The translations under genes were made by a program, and so were the position numbers. Shown piece by piece: positions 1 to 7,653 of a DNA stretch of 14,878 nucleotides. Within the stretch, counting starts at the first letter, position 1; the number at the start of each line of letters is the position of its first letter. This DNA is from Ga0077527 sp038144955 (GTDB lineage Bacteria; Pseudomonadota; Gammaproteobacteria; Burkholderiales; SG8-41): contig JAYQOT010000054.1 of the NCBI GenBank assembly GCA_038144955.1, forward strand, positions 1-14,878, in the 5' to 3' direction. Below the pieces are notes generated by a model. It did no database searches. It was given only the letters and a program-made list of their open reading frames with translations, and had not been told where the DNA came from.

Positions 1-2279
1 GTGCGCCGGTGCTGAAACTGTTCCGCAGGATATTGCCGGCGGTATCGCAGACCGAGCGCGAAGCGCTGGAAGCGGGCACGGTATGGTGGGACGGAGAGCT
101 GTTCAGTGGCCGGCCCGACTGGAACAAGCTGCTGGCCTATCCCAAGCCGCGGCTGACCGCCGAGGAACAGGCATTCATCGACGGGCCGCTGAAAGAGCTG
201 TGCGAGATGCTCAGCGACTGGGAAATCACCTATGAGATGACCGACATGCCGCCGCATGTCTGGCAGTTCATCAAGGACAACGGTTTCCTTGGCATGATCA
301 TTCCCAGGGAATACGGCGGCAAGGGATTCTCGGCGCTGGCCCACTCGCAGGTGGTGATGCAGCTGACTACGCGCAGCGGCACCGCCGCGGTATCAGTGAT
401 GGTGCCGAACTCGCTGGGTCCTGCCGAACTGCTGCTGCATTACGGCACCAAGGAGCAGAAGGACCACTACCTGCCGCGGCTGGCCAAGGGCCTGGAAATC
501 CCGTGTTTTGCGCTGACCAGTCCGGACGCCGGTTCCGATGCCGGCGGCATTCCCGATTTCGGCATCGTCTGCAAGGGGGAATGGCAGGGTAAGACCGACG
601 TGCTCGGTGTGCGCCTGACCTGGGAAAAACGCTACATCACCCTCGGCCCGGTTGCGACGCTGCTCGGGCTGGCTTTCCGGCTCTACGACCCCGATAGACT
701 GCTCGGTGATCGCAGTGACATCGGCATCACGTTGGCATTGGTGCCTACGGATACACCCGGCGTGCAGATTGGCCGTCGTCACCGTGCGATGACTGCGACG
801 TTCATGAACGGCCCGAACTGGGGCAAGGATGTGTTCATTCCGATGGATTGCATCATCGGCGGCGTGGAGCAGGTCGGTGAAGGCTGGAAAATGCTGATGA
901 ACTGCCTTGCGGCGGGGCGCTCGATTTCGCTGCCCGCCAACGGCACCGGCATCTCCAAGCTGTCGACCCTGACATCCGGCGCCTACGGCCGCGTGCGCCA
1001 GCAGTTCAAGATGCCGGTTGGCCGTTTCGAGGGCGTGGAAGAGGCGATGGCGCGCATCGCCGGCAATGTCTATGTCATGGATGCCGCACGGGTGATGACC
1101 GCCGGTGCGGTTGATCTTGGCGAAAAACCCTCGGTGGTGTCGGCGATCGTCAAATATCACCTGACCGAGCGCGGGCGGCAGGTGATCAACGATGCGATGG
1201 ATGTGCATGGCGGCAAGGGTATCTGCATGGGGCCCAGCAATTACCTTGCGAGCGCCTACATGCAGACGCCGATCGCGATCACTGTCGAAGGCGCCAATAT
1301 CCTTACCCGCACCATGATCATCTTCGGTCAGGGCGCAATACGCGGCCATCCTTATGTACTGAAGGAGATCGAGGCGACCCGTGAGGAGAATCCGGATAAG
1401 GCGCTGCGTGATTTCGATGGCGCGTTCTTCGGCCATCTGGCGTTCACGATATCCAATGTCGCGCGGGTATTGTGGATGGGCATCACCGGCGCGCGGCTGA
1501 CACCGGTGCCAGGAGCGCCGGAGCTGAGGCATTACTACCAGCAGCTGACACGGCTCTCCAGCGGATTCGCGTTGACCGCCGACATGGCGATGTTCCTCTG
1601 CGGCGGCACGCTGAAGCGGCGCGAGCGGCTGTCAGCCCGCCTCGGCGATGTGCTGAGCCAGCTCTACCTGGCATCAACGGTGCTGAAGCGTTACGAGGAT
1701 GACGGCCGGCCGCACCAGGACCTGCCGCTGGTGCGCTGGGGACTGCTCGATTGCCTTAACCGGATCGAGGAATCGTTCTATTCGATATTCGAGAATCTGC
1801 CGTGGCCGGTCGTTGCCTGGGCGCTGCGCATGCTGATTTTCCCGCTGGTCATGCCCTACGGACGTGAATTTGCACCGCCACGCGATCCGCTGGGGCATGA
1901 GGTCGTGGGCCTGATGATGACGCCGGGGCCGACGCGACAACGCCTGACCCGTGGCGTGTTTATCTCCGCCGATGAAAACGATCCGGTGCGTGCGCTGGAA
2001 ATGGCGCTGGAGGCGGCGATTGCCGCGGAGCCGGTGGAGGCCAAGCTGCGCAAGGCCCAGCAGGACGGGCGCATCGCGCGGCGCTACGCCGACCAGGTGG
2101 CTGACGAGGGACTGCGCAACGGCGTGATCAGCCAGCAGGAGCATGATCTGCTGAAGCGTGCCGCCGAACTGCGGCGCAAAGTCATCATGGTTGATGATTT
2201 TCCGCAGGATTTCGGTAAATCAGAACTGCACCAGACCACGCAGGCCGTCACCTTCGAGGCGCTGGCGCGCAAGCCATGA
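1..2279 (+). CDS. fadE: Acyl-CoA dehydrogenase FadE, 5'-truncated by window edge
   Basis: FadE catalyses the first step of beta-oxidation, FAD-dependent oxidation of acyl-CoA to trans-2-enoyl-CoA. The sequence follows E. coli FadE (814 residues) closely from about its residue 70 onward, including the FALTSPDAGSDAG segment (about nt 504-542), TVEGANILTR (nt 1284-1310) and FGQGAIRGHPYV. The Glu codon at 1287-1289 aligns with the catalytic base of the acyl-CoA dehydrogenase family. The C-terminal half is the extension typical of FadE (KRRERLSARLGD, LSQLYLAS, then the LPLVRWG region). A GTG at 9 is open in frame, but the codons before it (from base 3, Ala-Pro) also match E. coli FadE, so the true start and the N-terminal membrane segments lie upstream of the window. 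Its stop overlaps the next gene's ATG as ATGA, suggesting translational coupling. Confidence 0.95.
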   Translation, partial: APVLKLFRRILPAVSQTEREALEAGTVWWDGELFSGRPDWNKLLAYPKPRLTAEEQAFIDGPLKELCEMLSDWEITYEMTDMPPHVWQFIKDNGFLGMIIPREYGGKGFSALAHSQVVMQLTTRSGTAAVSVMVPNSLGPAELLLHYGTKEQKDHYLPRLAKGLEIPCFALTSPDAGSDAGGIPDFGIVCKGEWQGKTDVLGVRLTWEKRYITLGPVATLLGLAFRLYDPDRLLGDRSDIGITLALVPTDTPGVQIGRRHRAMTATFMNGPNWGKDVFIPMDCIIGGVEQVGEGWKMLMNCLAAGRSISLPANGTGISKLSTLTSGAYGRVRQQFKMPVGRFEGVEEAMARIAGNVYVMDAARVMTAGAVDLGEKPSVVSAIVKYHLTERGRQVINDAMDVHGGKGICMGPSNYLASAYMQTPIAITVEGANILTRTMIIFGQGAIRGHPYVLKEIEATREENPDKALRDFDGAFFGHLAFTISNVARVLWMGITGARLTPVPGAPELRHYYQQLTRLSSGFALTADMAMFLCGGTLKRRERLSARLGDVLSQLYLASTVLKRYEDDGRPHQDLPLVRWGLLDCLNRIEESFYSIFENLPWPVVAWALRMLIFPLVMPYGREFAPPRDPLGHEVVGLMMTPGPTRQRLTRGVFISADENDPVRALEMALEAAIAAEPVEAKLRKAQQDGRIARRYADQVADEGLRNGVISQQEHDLLKRAAELRRKVIMVDDFPQDFGKSELHQTTQAVTFEALARKP

Positions 2280-3061
2280 GCGCCGGCATTGTCCATGCCG
2301 TCAACGACGGCGTGGCAACCATCACCTTCAACCGGCCGCAGGCGATAAATGCGCTCGACGCCGGCATGATCCGCGGTTTTCGCGAAGCGGCCGAAGTGCT
2401 GTCTGCTGCTGCCGCTGTTCGCGTCATCGTGCTGCGCGGTGCGGGCCCCGCGTTCGTTGCGGGTGGCGATGTCGCCATGTTCCGCAAGGAGCTGAAATCC
2501 CTGCCGGTGCTGGTGCCGGAACTGGCGGGCGAACTGCATCGCGGAATTCTCGCGCTGCGCAATGCCGGGCAACCGGTGATCGCGGCCGTGCACGGCGCGG
2601 TGGCCGGCGCGGGTTTCAGCATCATGCTGGCCTGCGATCTGGTGATTGCGGCAGCGGATACCCAGTTTTCCCTGGCCTACAGCCGCATAGGCGCCAGTCC
2701 GGACGGCGGCGCGACCTGGACGCTGCCCCGGGTTGCGGGCTACCAGAAGGCGATGGAACTGATGTTGCTGGCCGAAAACGTGACTGCAGATTCGCTGCTG
2801 CAGCACGGGGTCATCAATCGCGTGGTTGCAGCCGGCGACCTGGAAGCCGAGACTGAAAAAATGGCGCAACGGCTGGCCGCGGGACCCGGCCGTGCCTTTG
2901 CTGAAACCAAGGTTCTGGCCAATCGCGCACTGCATCAGGAACTGGCTGCACATCTCGATGCCGAAGCACTGGCCTTTGCGCGCTGTGCCGCCACCGGCGA
3001 TTTTGCGGAAGGTGTTGCCGCTTTTGTGGGCAAACGCAAACCCGTGTTCAAGGGTCACTAG
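2276..3061 (+). CDS. Crotonase-family protein, probable enoyl-CoA isomerase
   Basis: This 261-residue protein has the crotonase fold pattern: NRPQAINALDAGM near residue 19, the oxyanion-hole segment AFVAGGDVAMF (59-69) and AAVHGAVAGAGFS (103-115). The two glutamates that act in enoyl-CoA hydratases (rat mitochondrial E144 and E164, 20 residues apart) are Ser115 and Tyr135 here. Instead the segment SPDGGATW (141-148) places Asp143 where PaaG-like and Delta3,Delta2-enoyl-CoA isomerases carry their acid/base residue. I infer an isomerase acting on enoyl-CoA esters in the cytoplasm, possibly for unsaturated fatty acids. A PaaG-like role on ring substrates cannot be excluded, but nothing nearby suggests aromatic catabolism. 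The ATG overlaps the fadE stop (ATGA, 2276-2279). The gene ends 9 bases before the next start, so it lies within the operon. Confidence 0.88.
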   Translation: MSAGIVHAVNDGVATITFNRPQAINALDAGMIRGFREAAEVLSAAAAVRVIVLRGAGPAFVAGGDVAMFRKELKSLPVLVPELAGELHRGILALRNAGQPVIAAVHGAVAGAGFSIMLACDLVIAAADTQFSLAYSRIGASPDGGATWTLPRVAGYQKAMELMLLAENVTADSLLQHGVINRVVAAGDLEAETEKMAQRLAAGPGRAFAETKVLANRALHQELAAHLDAEALAFARCAATGDFAEGVAAFVGKRKPVFKGH

Positions 3062-3065
3062 GAGG
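3060..3065 (+). promoter_or_regulatory. Ribosome binding site deciding a TTG start
   Basis: AGGAGG overlaps the TAG stop of the crotonase gene and sits 5 bases before TTG at 3071. No ATG or GTG start is available in frame near the conserved N-terminal strand of the next protein, so this strong site supports the rare TTG start. Confidence 0.75.
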
Positions 3066-3070
3066 AAATC

Positions 3071-3895
3071 TTGCTTGAGCTGAAGGGAAAAACACTGTTC
3101 ATCACCGGCGCCAGCCGCGGCATCGGCCGTGCGATCGCGCTGCGTTGTGCAAGCGCTGGCGCCAATATCGTGGTGACGGCAAAGACAGCAGAACCCCAAC
3201 CCAAACTGCCGGGCACGATCCACGAAGTGGCTAAGGAGGTGGAAGCGGCAGGCGGCAAGGCGCTGGCGATACAGCTCGATGTGCGCGATGAGGCTGCGAT
3301 TGCCGCAGCAGCACAGCAGGCGGCTGCGCATTTCGGTGGCATCGATATCCTGGTCAACAATGCCAGTGCGATCCAGATGACCGGCACGTCGAAAACGCCG
3401 GCGCGGCGCTTCGATCTGATGTTCGGTGTCAACGTGAGAGGCACCTTTTTGTGTTCGCAGGCCTGCCTGCCGTACCTGGCGAAATCATCCAATCCGCATA
3501 TTCTCAACCTGGCCCCGCCGCTGAGCATGAAACCGCGCTGGTTCAAGGATCACGTTGCCTACACCATGTCCAAGTACGGCATGAGCATGTGCACGCTGGG
3601 CATGGCCGAGGAGTTCCGTGAACAGGGCATTGCGGTGAATTCGCTGTGGCCGCGGACCACGATTGCCACTGCCGCGATCGAGGTCAATTTTCCGCGCGAG
3701 ATACTGGAGGCCAGCCGCAAACCGGATATCATGGCCGATGCGGCTTATGCGATTTTCCGCAGAGAAAGCCGCACGGCGACTGGCAATTTCTACATTGATG
3801 AAGCTGTGCTGCGCGCCGAAGGCGTCACTGATTTCGCAGCCTATGCAGTTACCCCGGGTTCGAGGCTGTTTACAGACCTGTTCCTAGACGAGTAG
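3071..3895 (+). CDS. HSDL2-like short-chain dehydrogenase/reductase
   Basis: This 274-residue classical SDR is predicted to be a cytoplasmic NAD(P)-dependent oxidoreductase. The dinucleotide-binding motif TGASRGIG is at 12-19 and NNAS at 96-99. The catalytic set is Ser152, Tyr164 and Lys168 (YTMSK). The segments VTAKTAEPQPKLPGTI (35-50) and NSLWPRTTIATAA (190-202) are typical of the HSDL2 (hydroxysteroid dehydrogenase-like 2) subgroup. Human HSDL2 is peroxisomal, linked to lipid metabolism, and has an extra C-terminal SCP2 sterol-carrier domain that is absent here. The substrate is unknown. Its place between a crotonase and an acyl-CoA synthetase suggests an acyl-CoA or fatty-derived hydroxy/keto compound. 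It starts at TTG behind AGGAGG, and its stop is 24 bases before the synthetase gene. Confidence 0.9.
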   Translation: MLELKGKTLFITGASRGIGRAIALRCASAGANIVVTAKTAEPQPKLPGTIHEVAKEVEAAGGKALAIQLDVRDEAAIAAAAQQAAAHFGGIDILVNNASAIQMTGTSKTPARRFDLMFGVNVRGTFLCSQACLPYLAKSSNPHILNLAPPLSMKPRWFKDHVAYTMSKYGMSMCTLGMAEEFREQGIAVNSLWPRTTIATAAIEVNFPREILEASRKPDIMADAAYAIFRRESRTATGNFYIDEAVLRAEGVTDFAAYAVTPGSRLFTDLFLDE

Positions 3896-3919
3896 CGGTT
3901 TCTTGCAGGAGGAGAGATC

Positions 3920-5731
3920 ATGAACAAAAATCAGGATGTATCGCATGTGATTCCGATGCGGGTGGCGGGCACCCTCGACGGGCTGTTTCGTGAACGGGTC
4001 CGCCGTACCCCGGACCTGGTGGCCTACAAGGCCTACAACGAGCAACACGCCAACTGGCGCGATTACACCTGGGCGCAGATCGACCGCCAGGTCGCGCGCT
4101 GGCAGACCGCGATGGAGAAAGACGGCCTGAAGTCGGGAGACCGCGTTGCCGTCATGCTGCGCAACTGCCCGGAATGGGCTACCTTTGACCAGGCCGCGCT
4201 AGGCCTGGGGCTGGTGGTGGTGCCGCTCTACACCCAGGACCGCGCTGACAACGTCGCCTACATCATCAACAATTCCGACTGCAAGGTGCTGCTGATCGAA
4301 GGCCAGGAGCACTGGCAGGCGCTGCAGGACGTGCTCGGTGAACTGCGCGGTGTCGTGCGGTTCCTGACCCTCAATTCACTGCCGGCTGAAGGCGCTGATC
4401 CGCGGCTGAAGTGGATCGGCGACTGGTTGCCGGACGAAGGCGGCGAAACCCGCCATGTCGCGCGCGACGGCAATTCGCTGGCGACCATCGTCTATACCTC
4501 AGGCACCACCGGACGTCCCAAGGGAGTGATGCTGTCGCACAACAACATCCTGTCGAACACCGAGTCGGCGCTGACGGTGCTTGCCACCACCTATGACGAT
4601 ATCTTTCTGTCGTTCCTGCCGCTGTCGCACACTTTCGAGCGCACCTGCGGCTATTACCTGACCATCATGTCGGGCTCGACCGTGGCCTATTCGCGGGGCA
4701 TCCCGCAACTGGCCGAAGACCTGCAGAGCGTGCGGCCAACGATGCTGATCTCGGTGCCGCGGATCTACGAGCGCATCTGGGGCGCGATCCGTGCCAAGCT
4801 CGACGAGGGTCCGCCGTTGCGCAAGAAACTGTTCCTGCTCGCCGCCGAAGTCGGCTACGCACGCTTCGAGCACGCGCAGGGGCGCGGGCCGTGGAAACCT
4901 TCTTTCCTGCTGTGGCCGCTGCTCAACAAGCTGGTGGCTGCCAAGGTGCTGGCGCGACTCGGCGGCCGGCTGAATTACGCGCTGTCGGGCGGCGCTTCGC
5001 TGCCGCCGGAGATTTCGCGCATATTCATCGGGCTGGGACTGCCTATCCTGCAGGGCTACGGCATGACTGAATGCAGCCCGATTGCCACCGCCAACCGTCC
5101 CGAGAACAACATCCCGGCCAGCGTCGGCCAGCCGATTCCCGGCGTGCAGGTCAAGATCGGCGACAAGGGTGCGATCCTGATCAAGGGACCGAACGTGATG
5201 CTCGGCTACTGGAACAACGAGGAGGCGACCAAATCAATGATCCAGTCCGACGGCTGGCTCAACTCCGGGGACACCGGCCACATCGGCGAGCAGGGTCACC
5301 TGTTCATCACCGGCCGTCTGAAGGAAATCATCGTACTGTCCAACGGCGAGAAAGTGCCACCCAACGACATGGAGCTGGCGATCGCACGCGATCCGCTGTT
5401 CGAGCAGGTGATGGTGCTGGGCGAGGGCAAGCCGTTCCTGGCGGTGATGGCGGTGCTGAATGCCGATCAGTGGAAAAAACTGATGGACTCTTCCGGTGGG
5501 GGTGTGCTCGACGAACTGCTGCGCGAACCACGTGCCGAGGAACTGGTCCTCAAGCGGATTGCCGATCAGATCTCGGAGTTCCCGGGTTACGCGCAGATAC
5601 GTCGTTGCTGCATCACGCTGGATGCATGGACCATTGAGAACGGATTGCTGACGCCGACGATGAAGGTAAAGCGGGCAAAAGTGATGGAAAAATACAACGC
5701 CGAAATCGAACGCATGTATGAAGGACATTGA
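3920..5731 (+). CDS. Long-chain acyl-CoA synthetase (AMP-forming)
   Basis: This 603-residue member of the adenylate-forming family converts fatty acid, ATP and CoA to acyl-CoA, AMP and PPi. Visible motifs are the P-loop YTSGTTGRPKG (192-202), the A5 motif GYGMTECSP (379-387), GDTG with Asp451 that would bind the ribose, GRLKEIIVLSNGEKVPP (465-481), and a C-terminal LTPTMKVKR (577-585) holding the likely adenylation lysine. The length and sequence resemble the large FAA1/FadD15/ACSBG-type synthetases (COG1022-like) more than the roughly 560-residue E. coli FadD, so I give no symbol. The ATG follows AGGAGGAG (3907-3914). It probably activates the fatty acids imported by the FadL protein downstream and feeds FadE upstream. 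Chain-length preference cannot be read from the sequence. Confidence 0.94.
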   Translation: MNKNQDVSHVIPMRVAGTLDGLFRERVRRTPDLVAYKAYNEQHANWRDYTWAQIDRQVARWQTAMEKDGLKSGDRVAVMLRNCPEWATFDQAALGLGLVVVPLYTQDRADNVAYIINNSDCKVLLIEGQEHWQALQDVLGELRGVVRFLTLNSLPAEGADPRLKWIGDWLPDEGGETRHVARDGNSLATIVYTSGTTGRPKGVMLSHNNILSNTESALTVLATTYDDIFLSFLPLSHTFERTCGYYLTIMSGSTVAYSRGIPQLAEDLQSVRPTMLISVPRIYERIWGAIRAKLDEGPPLRKKLFLLAAEVGYARFEHAQGRGPWKPSFLLWPLLNKLVAAKVLARLGGRLNYALSGGASLPPEISRIFIGLGLPILQGYGMTECSPIATANRPENNIPASVGQPIPGVQVKIGDKGAILIKGPNVMLGYWNNEEATKSMIQSDGWLNSGDTGHIGEQGHLFITGRLKEIIVLSNGEKVPPNDMELAIARDPLFEQVMVLGEGKPFLAVMAVLNADQWKKLMDSSGGGVLDELLREPRAEELVLKRIADQISEFPGYAQIRRCCITLDAWTIENGLLTPTMKVKRAKVMEKYNAEIERMYEGH

Positions 5732-5745
5732 TTGAGGATCAAGGA

Positions 5746-6150
5746 GTGAATGCAACTGAAATTACCCGCCTGCCGGAGGGTCAGGAGCCGACGTTGCGGG
5801 TGATCCCGATGCCCTCGGACGCCAGCCATACCGGCGATATTTTCGGCGGCTGGATCATGTCGCAGGTCGATCTGGCGGGCAGCATACCGGCGGTGCGCCT
5901 GGCCAGGGGACGGGTGGCCACGGTCGCAGTCAATTCATTCGTGTTCCGCCAGCCGGTGTTCGTCGGCGACTTGGTCAGTTTCTATGCCGACGTGGTCAAG
6001 GTGGGACGGACGTCGATTACCGTGGACGTGACGGTTTATGCCCAACGGCGTCCCGACCGCGAGGAATGCGTCAAGGTCACCGAGGCGGTGCTGACTTACG
6101 TGGCGGTGGACAACAACCGGAAGCCGCGTGTGGTATCCCCGCCACAATGA
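5746..6150 (+). CDS. yciA: Acyl-CoA thioesterase, YciA-type hotdog protein
   Basis: This 134-residue single hotdog-fold thioesterase hydrolyses acyl-CoA to free acid and CoA in the cytoplasm. It matches the E. coli/Haemophilus YciA pattern: LRVIPMPSDASHTGDIFGGW (17-36) followed by IMSQVDLAG (37-45), then GRVATVAVNSF, FRQPVFVGD and a final TEAVLTYVAVD. The Asp residues of GDIFGGW and MSQVD lie in the family's active-site region. I chose GTG at 5746 because GAGGA (5734-5738) sits 7 bases upstream. An alternative TTG at 5728 would overlap the synthetase stop but has a poorly spaced ribosome site. The gap to the synthetase gene is 14 bases, so it is probably in the same operon. It could limit acyl-CoA build-up or recycle CoA. 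Confidence 0.92.
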   Translation: MNATEITRLPEGQEPTLRVIPMPSDASHTGDIFGGWIMSQVDLAGSIPAVRLARGRVATVAVNSFVFRQPVFVGDLVSFYADVVKVGRTSITVDVTVYAQRRPDREECVKVTEAVLTYVAVDNNRKPRVVSPPQ

Positions 6151-6196
6151 CGGAGCAGGCTGGCTTGCATTGAGAAAAGGGGCGTAAGATAGCCCG

Positions 6197-6229
6197 GAAA
6201 CCGGCTTTCTTGACGCATATTTTTATAAC
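6197..6229 (+). promoter_or_regulatory. Candidate fadL promoter with palindromic operator
   Basis: In the 101-base gap before the FadL gene, a -10-like TATAAC lies at 6224-6229 with no good -35 match upstream. An interrupted palindrome GAAA-N5-TTTC (6197-6209) lies where the -35 would be. Transcription would begin near 6236, leaving a short leader with GGAGG at 6242-6246. The palindrome is reminiscent of TetR-type fatty-acid regulator sites such as PsrA boxes, but it is not an exact match. This is an inference from pattern and spacing only. Confidence 0.3.
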
Positions 6230-6251
6230 TGGCTTCTGGCTGGAGGGGAAC

Positions 6252-7520
6252 ATGGCAAATCCTCAATTGCGTCTTTCCACGATTGCTGTGGCGTTGGCCA
6301 TGGCGGGCTTGACTTCAACAACCGCTTTCGCGGGGGGCTTCGGTATCGGCACCCAGAGCGGCAGCGGCACCGGCAACGCTTTTGCCGGCGGCGCGGCGGT
6401 GGCGGATGACGCCAGCGTCGCCTGGTCCAACCCGGCCGGGATGACATTGCTGCCGATGGGCAAGCAGGTCACGGCGGCTGCGCATTTCGTCTTGCCTTCG
6501 TTCCAGTTCACGAATAACGGATCAACGTCGCCCGGTGCCGGCAATGGCGGGGACGGCGGTGGGTGGGCGATGATCCCCAACGGATTCTTCACCATGAGCA
6601 TCAATCCCAACCTGCGTTTCGGGCTGGCGCTCAACGTGCCGTTCGGCCTCGGCACCAAATACGATGCGGGGTGGGTGGGGCAGACCGTTGCGCTTGAATC
6701 GGACCTCAAGACCATCAACATCAATCCCTCGCTGGCCTACAAGGTGAGTGACAAGCTCTCGGTCGGTGCTGGTATCAGCGTGCAGCGCATCGAGGCCAAG
6801 TTGACGCGGTTCACCGGAGTCGGGGTTGTGGGTAATGCGGTACTTGAGGCCGATGATGTCGGTTATGGCTTCAATCTTGGCGCGATGATCCAGGCGACGC
6901 CCAGCACCCGCATCGGTATCAGCTACCGTTCGGCCATAGACTACGATCTGGAGGGCGCGGCCACGTTTACCGGGACAGTCGGCGCTGCTTCAAACGTGGG
7001 GGCGCGGGCGTCCATCAAGGTTCCCGATTCGGCCTCTCTGAGCGTGCTCAGTGCAATGGGCAGCAAATGGGAAGTCATGGCGGATCTGACCTATACCGGC
7101 TGGAGCAGCGTCAAGCGGCTCGACGTGTTCCGTACGGCAGCTGCAGGCGGTGCGGTACCTGGTGCGGCTGGCTCATTGGTAACCAGTGAGATATTCAACT
7201 GGAAAGACACCCTGCGGGTGGGGGTGGGTGCCAATTACAAGATGAACGAACAGACCAAGCTGCGCTTCGGCCTGGCGCTTGATCCGACGCCGACTAACAA
7301 CGTGGACCGTACCGTGCGCCTGCCGGACCAGGATCGCACCTGGATTGCGTTCGGTGTGCAGTACAAGCCGAGCAAGGAGGGCGTCATCGAAATCGGCTAC
7401 GCGCACGAGTTCATCAAGGATGCCACCGTCAACAATGCCGGAGCTGGGGGTAGCAGGCTGATTGGTTCATTCAACAGCAAAGCGGACATACTGTCGGTAC
7501 AGTATTCCCACAAGTTCTGA
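6252..7520 (+). CDS. fadL: OmpP1/FadL-family outer-membrane fatty-acid transporter
   Basis: This 422-residue precursor is predicted to be an outer-membrane beta-barrel importing long-chain fatty acids or other hydrophobic compounds. Residues 1-27 form a Sec signal peptide: a short polar N-terminus, a hydrophobic core (IAVALAMAGL) and a TTAFA cleavage site before GGFG. The mature N-terminus has the FadL-family hatch pattern GFGIGTQSGSGTGNAFAGGA followed by the SNPAGM segment. The rest alternates short beta-strand-like stretches and ends with a terminal Phe (YSHKF), as expected for barrel assembly. E. coli FadL is of similar size. I chose ATG 6252 because GGAGGGG lies just upstream at 6242-6248. 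A TTG at 6210 would add residues before the signal peptide with no ribosome site. A terminator follows, so this ends the first gene block. Confidence 0.93.
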   Translation: MANPQLRLSTIAVALAMAGLTSTTAFAGGFGIGTQSGSGTGNAFAGGAAVADDASVAWSNPAGMTLLPMGKQVTAAAHFVLPSFQFTNNGSTSPGAGNGGDGGGWAMIPNGFFTMSINPNLRFGLALNVPFGLGTKYDAGWVGQTVALESDLKTININPSLAYKVSDKLSVGAGISVQRIEAKLTRFTGVGVVGNAVLEADDVGYGFNLGAMIQATPSTRIGISYRSAIDYDLEGAATFTGTVGAASNVGARASIKVPDSASLSVLSAMGSKWEVMADLTYTGWSSVKRLDVFRTAAAGGAVPGAAGSLVTSEIFNWKDTLRVGVGANYKMNEQTKLRFGLALDPTPTNNVDRTVRLPDQDRTWIAFGVQYKPSKEGVIEIGYAHEFIKDATVNNAGAGGSRLIGSFNSKADILSVQYSHKF

Positions 7521-7549
7521 TGAATTGACTGGCATTTGCAGTCGCAAAG

Positions 7550-7575
7550 CGGCCCCGCGTGGGGCCGTTTTTTTT
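7550..7575 (+). terminator. Rho-independent terminator after fadL
   Basis: A perfect 7-bp GC-rich stem CGGCCCC/GGGGCCG (7550-7556 with 7561-7567) with a GCGT loop is followed by eight T residues (7568-7575). The upstream AAAG can extend pairing into the T tract. It lies 29 bases after the fadL stop and separates this block from fadN-fadA. Confidence 0.93.
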
Positions 7576-7602
7576 GCTTCTGATTTTTGCCTTGCTCCTC
7601 CG

Positions 7603-7626
7603 CCCCGGTAACAGGGGTGTTAAAAT
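7603..7626 (+). promoter_or_regulatory. Possible fadN promoter region
   Basis: The 78 bases between the terminator and the fadN start must hold the fadNA promoter unless transcripts read through. A TAAAAT (7621-7626) is a reasonable -10 element. No convincing -35 is found at 16-18 bases: the nearest, TTGCTC at 7592, is 23 bases away. A CCCC-N7-GGGG inverted repeat (7603-7617, CCCC and GGGG arms around GGTAACA) lies just upstream of the -10 and could be a regulator site. Evidence is weak. Confidence 0.22.
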
Positions 7627-7653
7627 CATTTGACTCTGCCAGGAGTCTTTCGC

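Noticed and set aside
9..11. GTG as the start of fadE
   Set aside because: The codons before it continue the match to E. coli FadE, and FadE proteins carry about 70 more N-terminal residues, so the gene is cut by the window edge.
393..1532. A 379-codon minus-strand open frame opposite fadE
   Set aside because: His/Arg-rich translation with no family resemblance, lying entirely within conserved FadE sequence.
2084..3331. A 415-codon minus-strand open frame across the fadE-crotonase-SDR junctions
   Set aside because: It runs across three genes with clear family motifs and has a low-complexity composition. I treat it as a shadow.
6210..6251. TTG at 6210 as the start of fadL
   Set aside because: It would put extra residues before an otherwise complete signal peptide and has no ribosome site, whereas ATG 6252 does.
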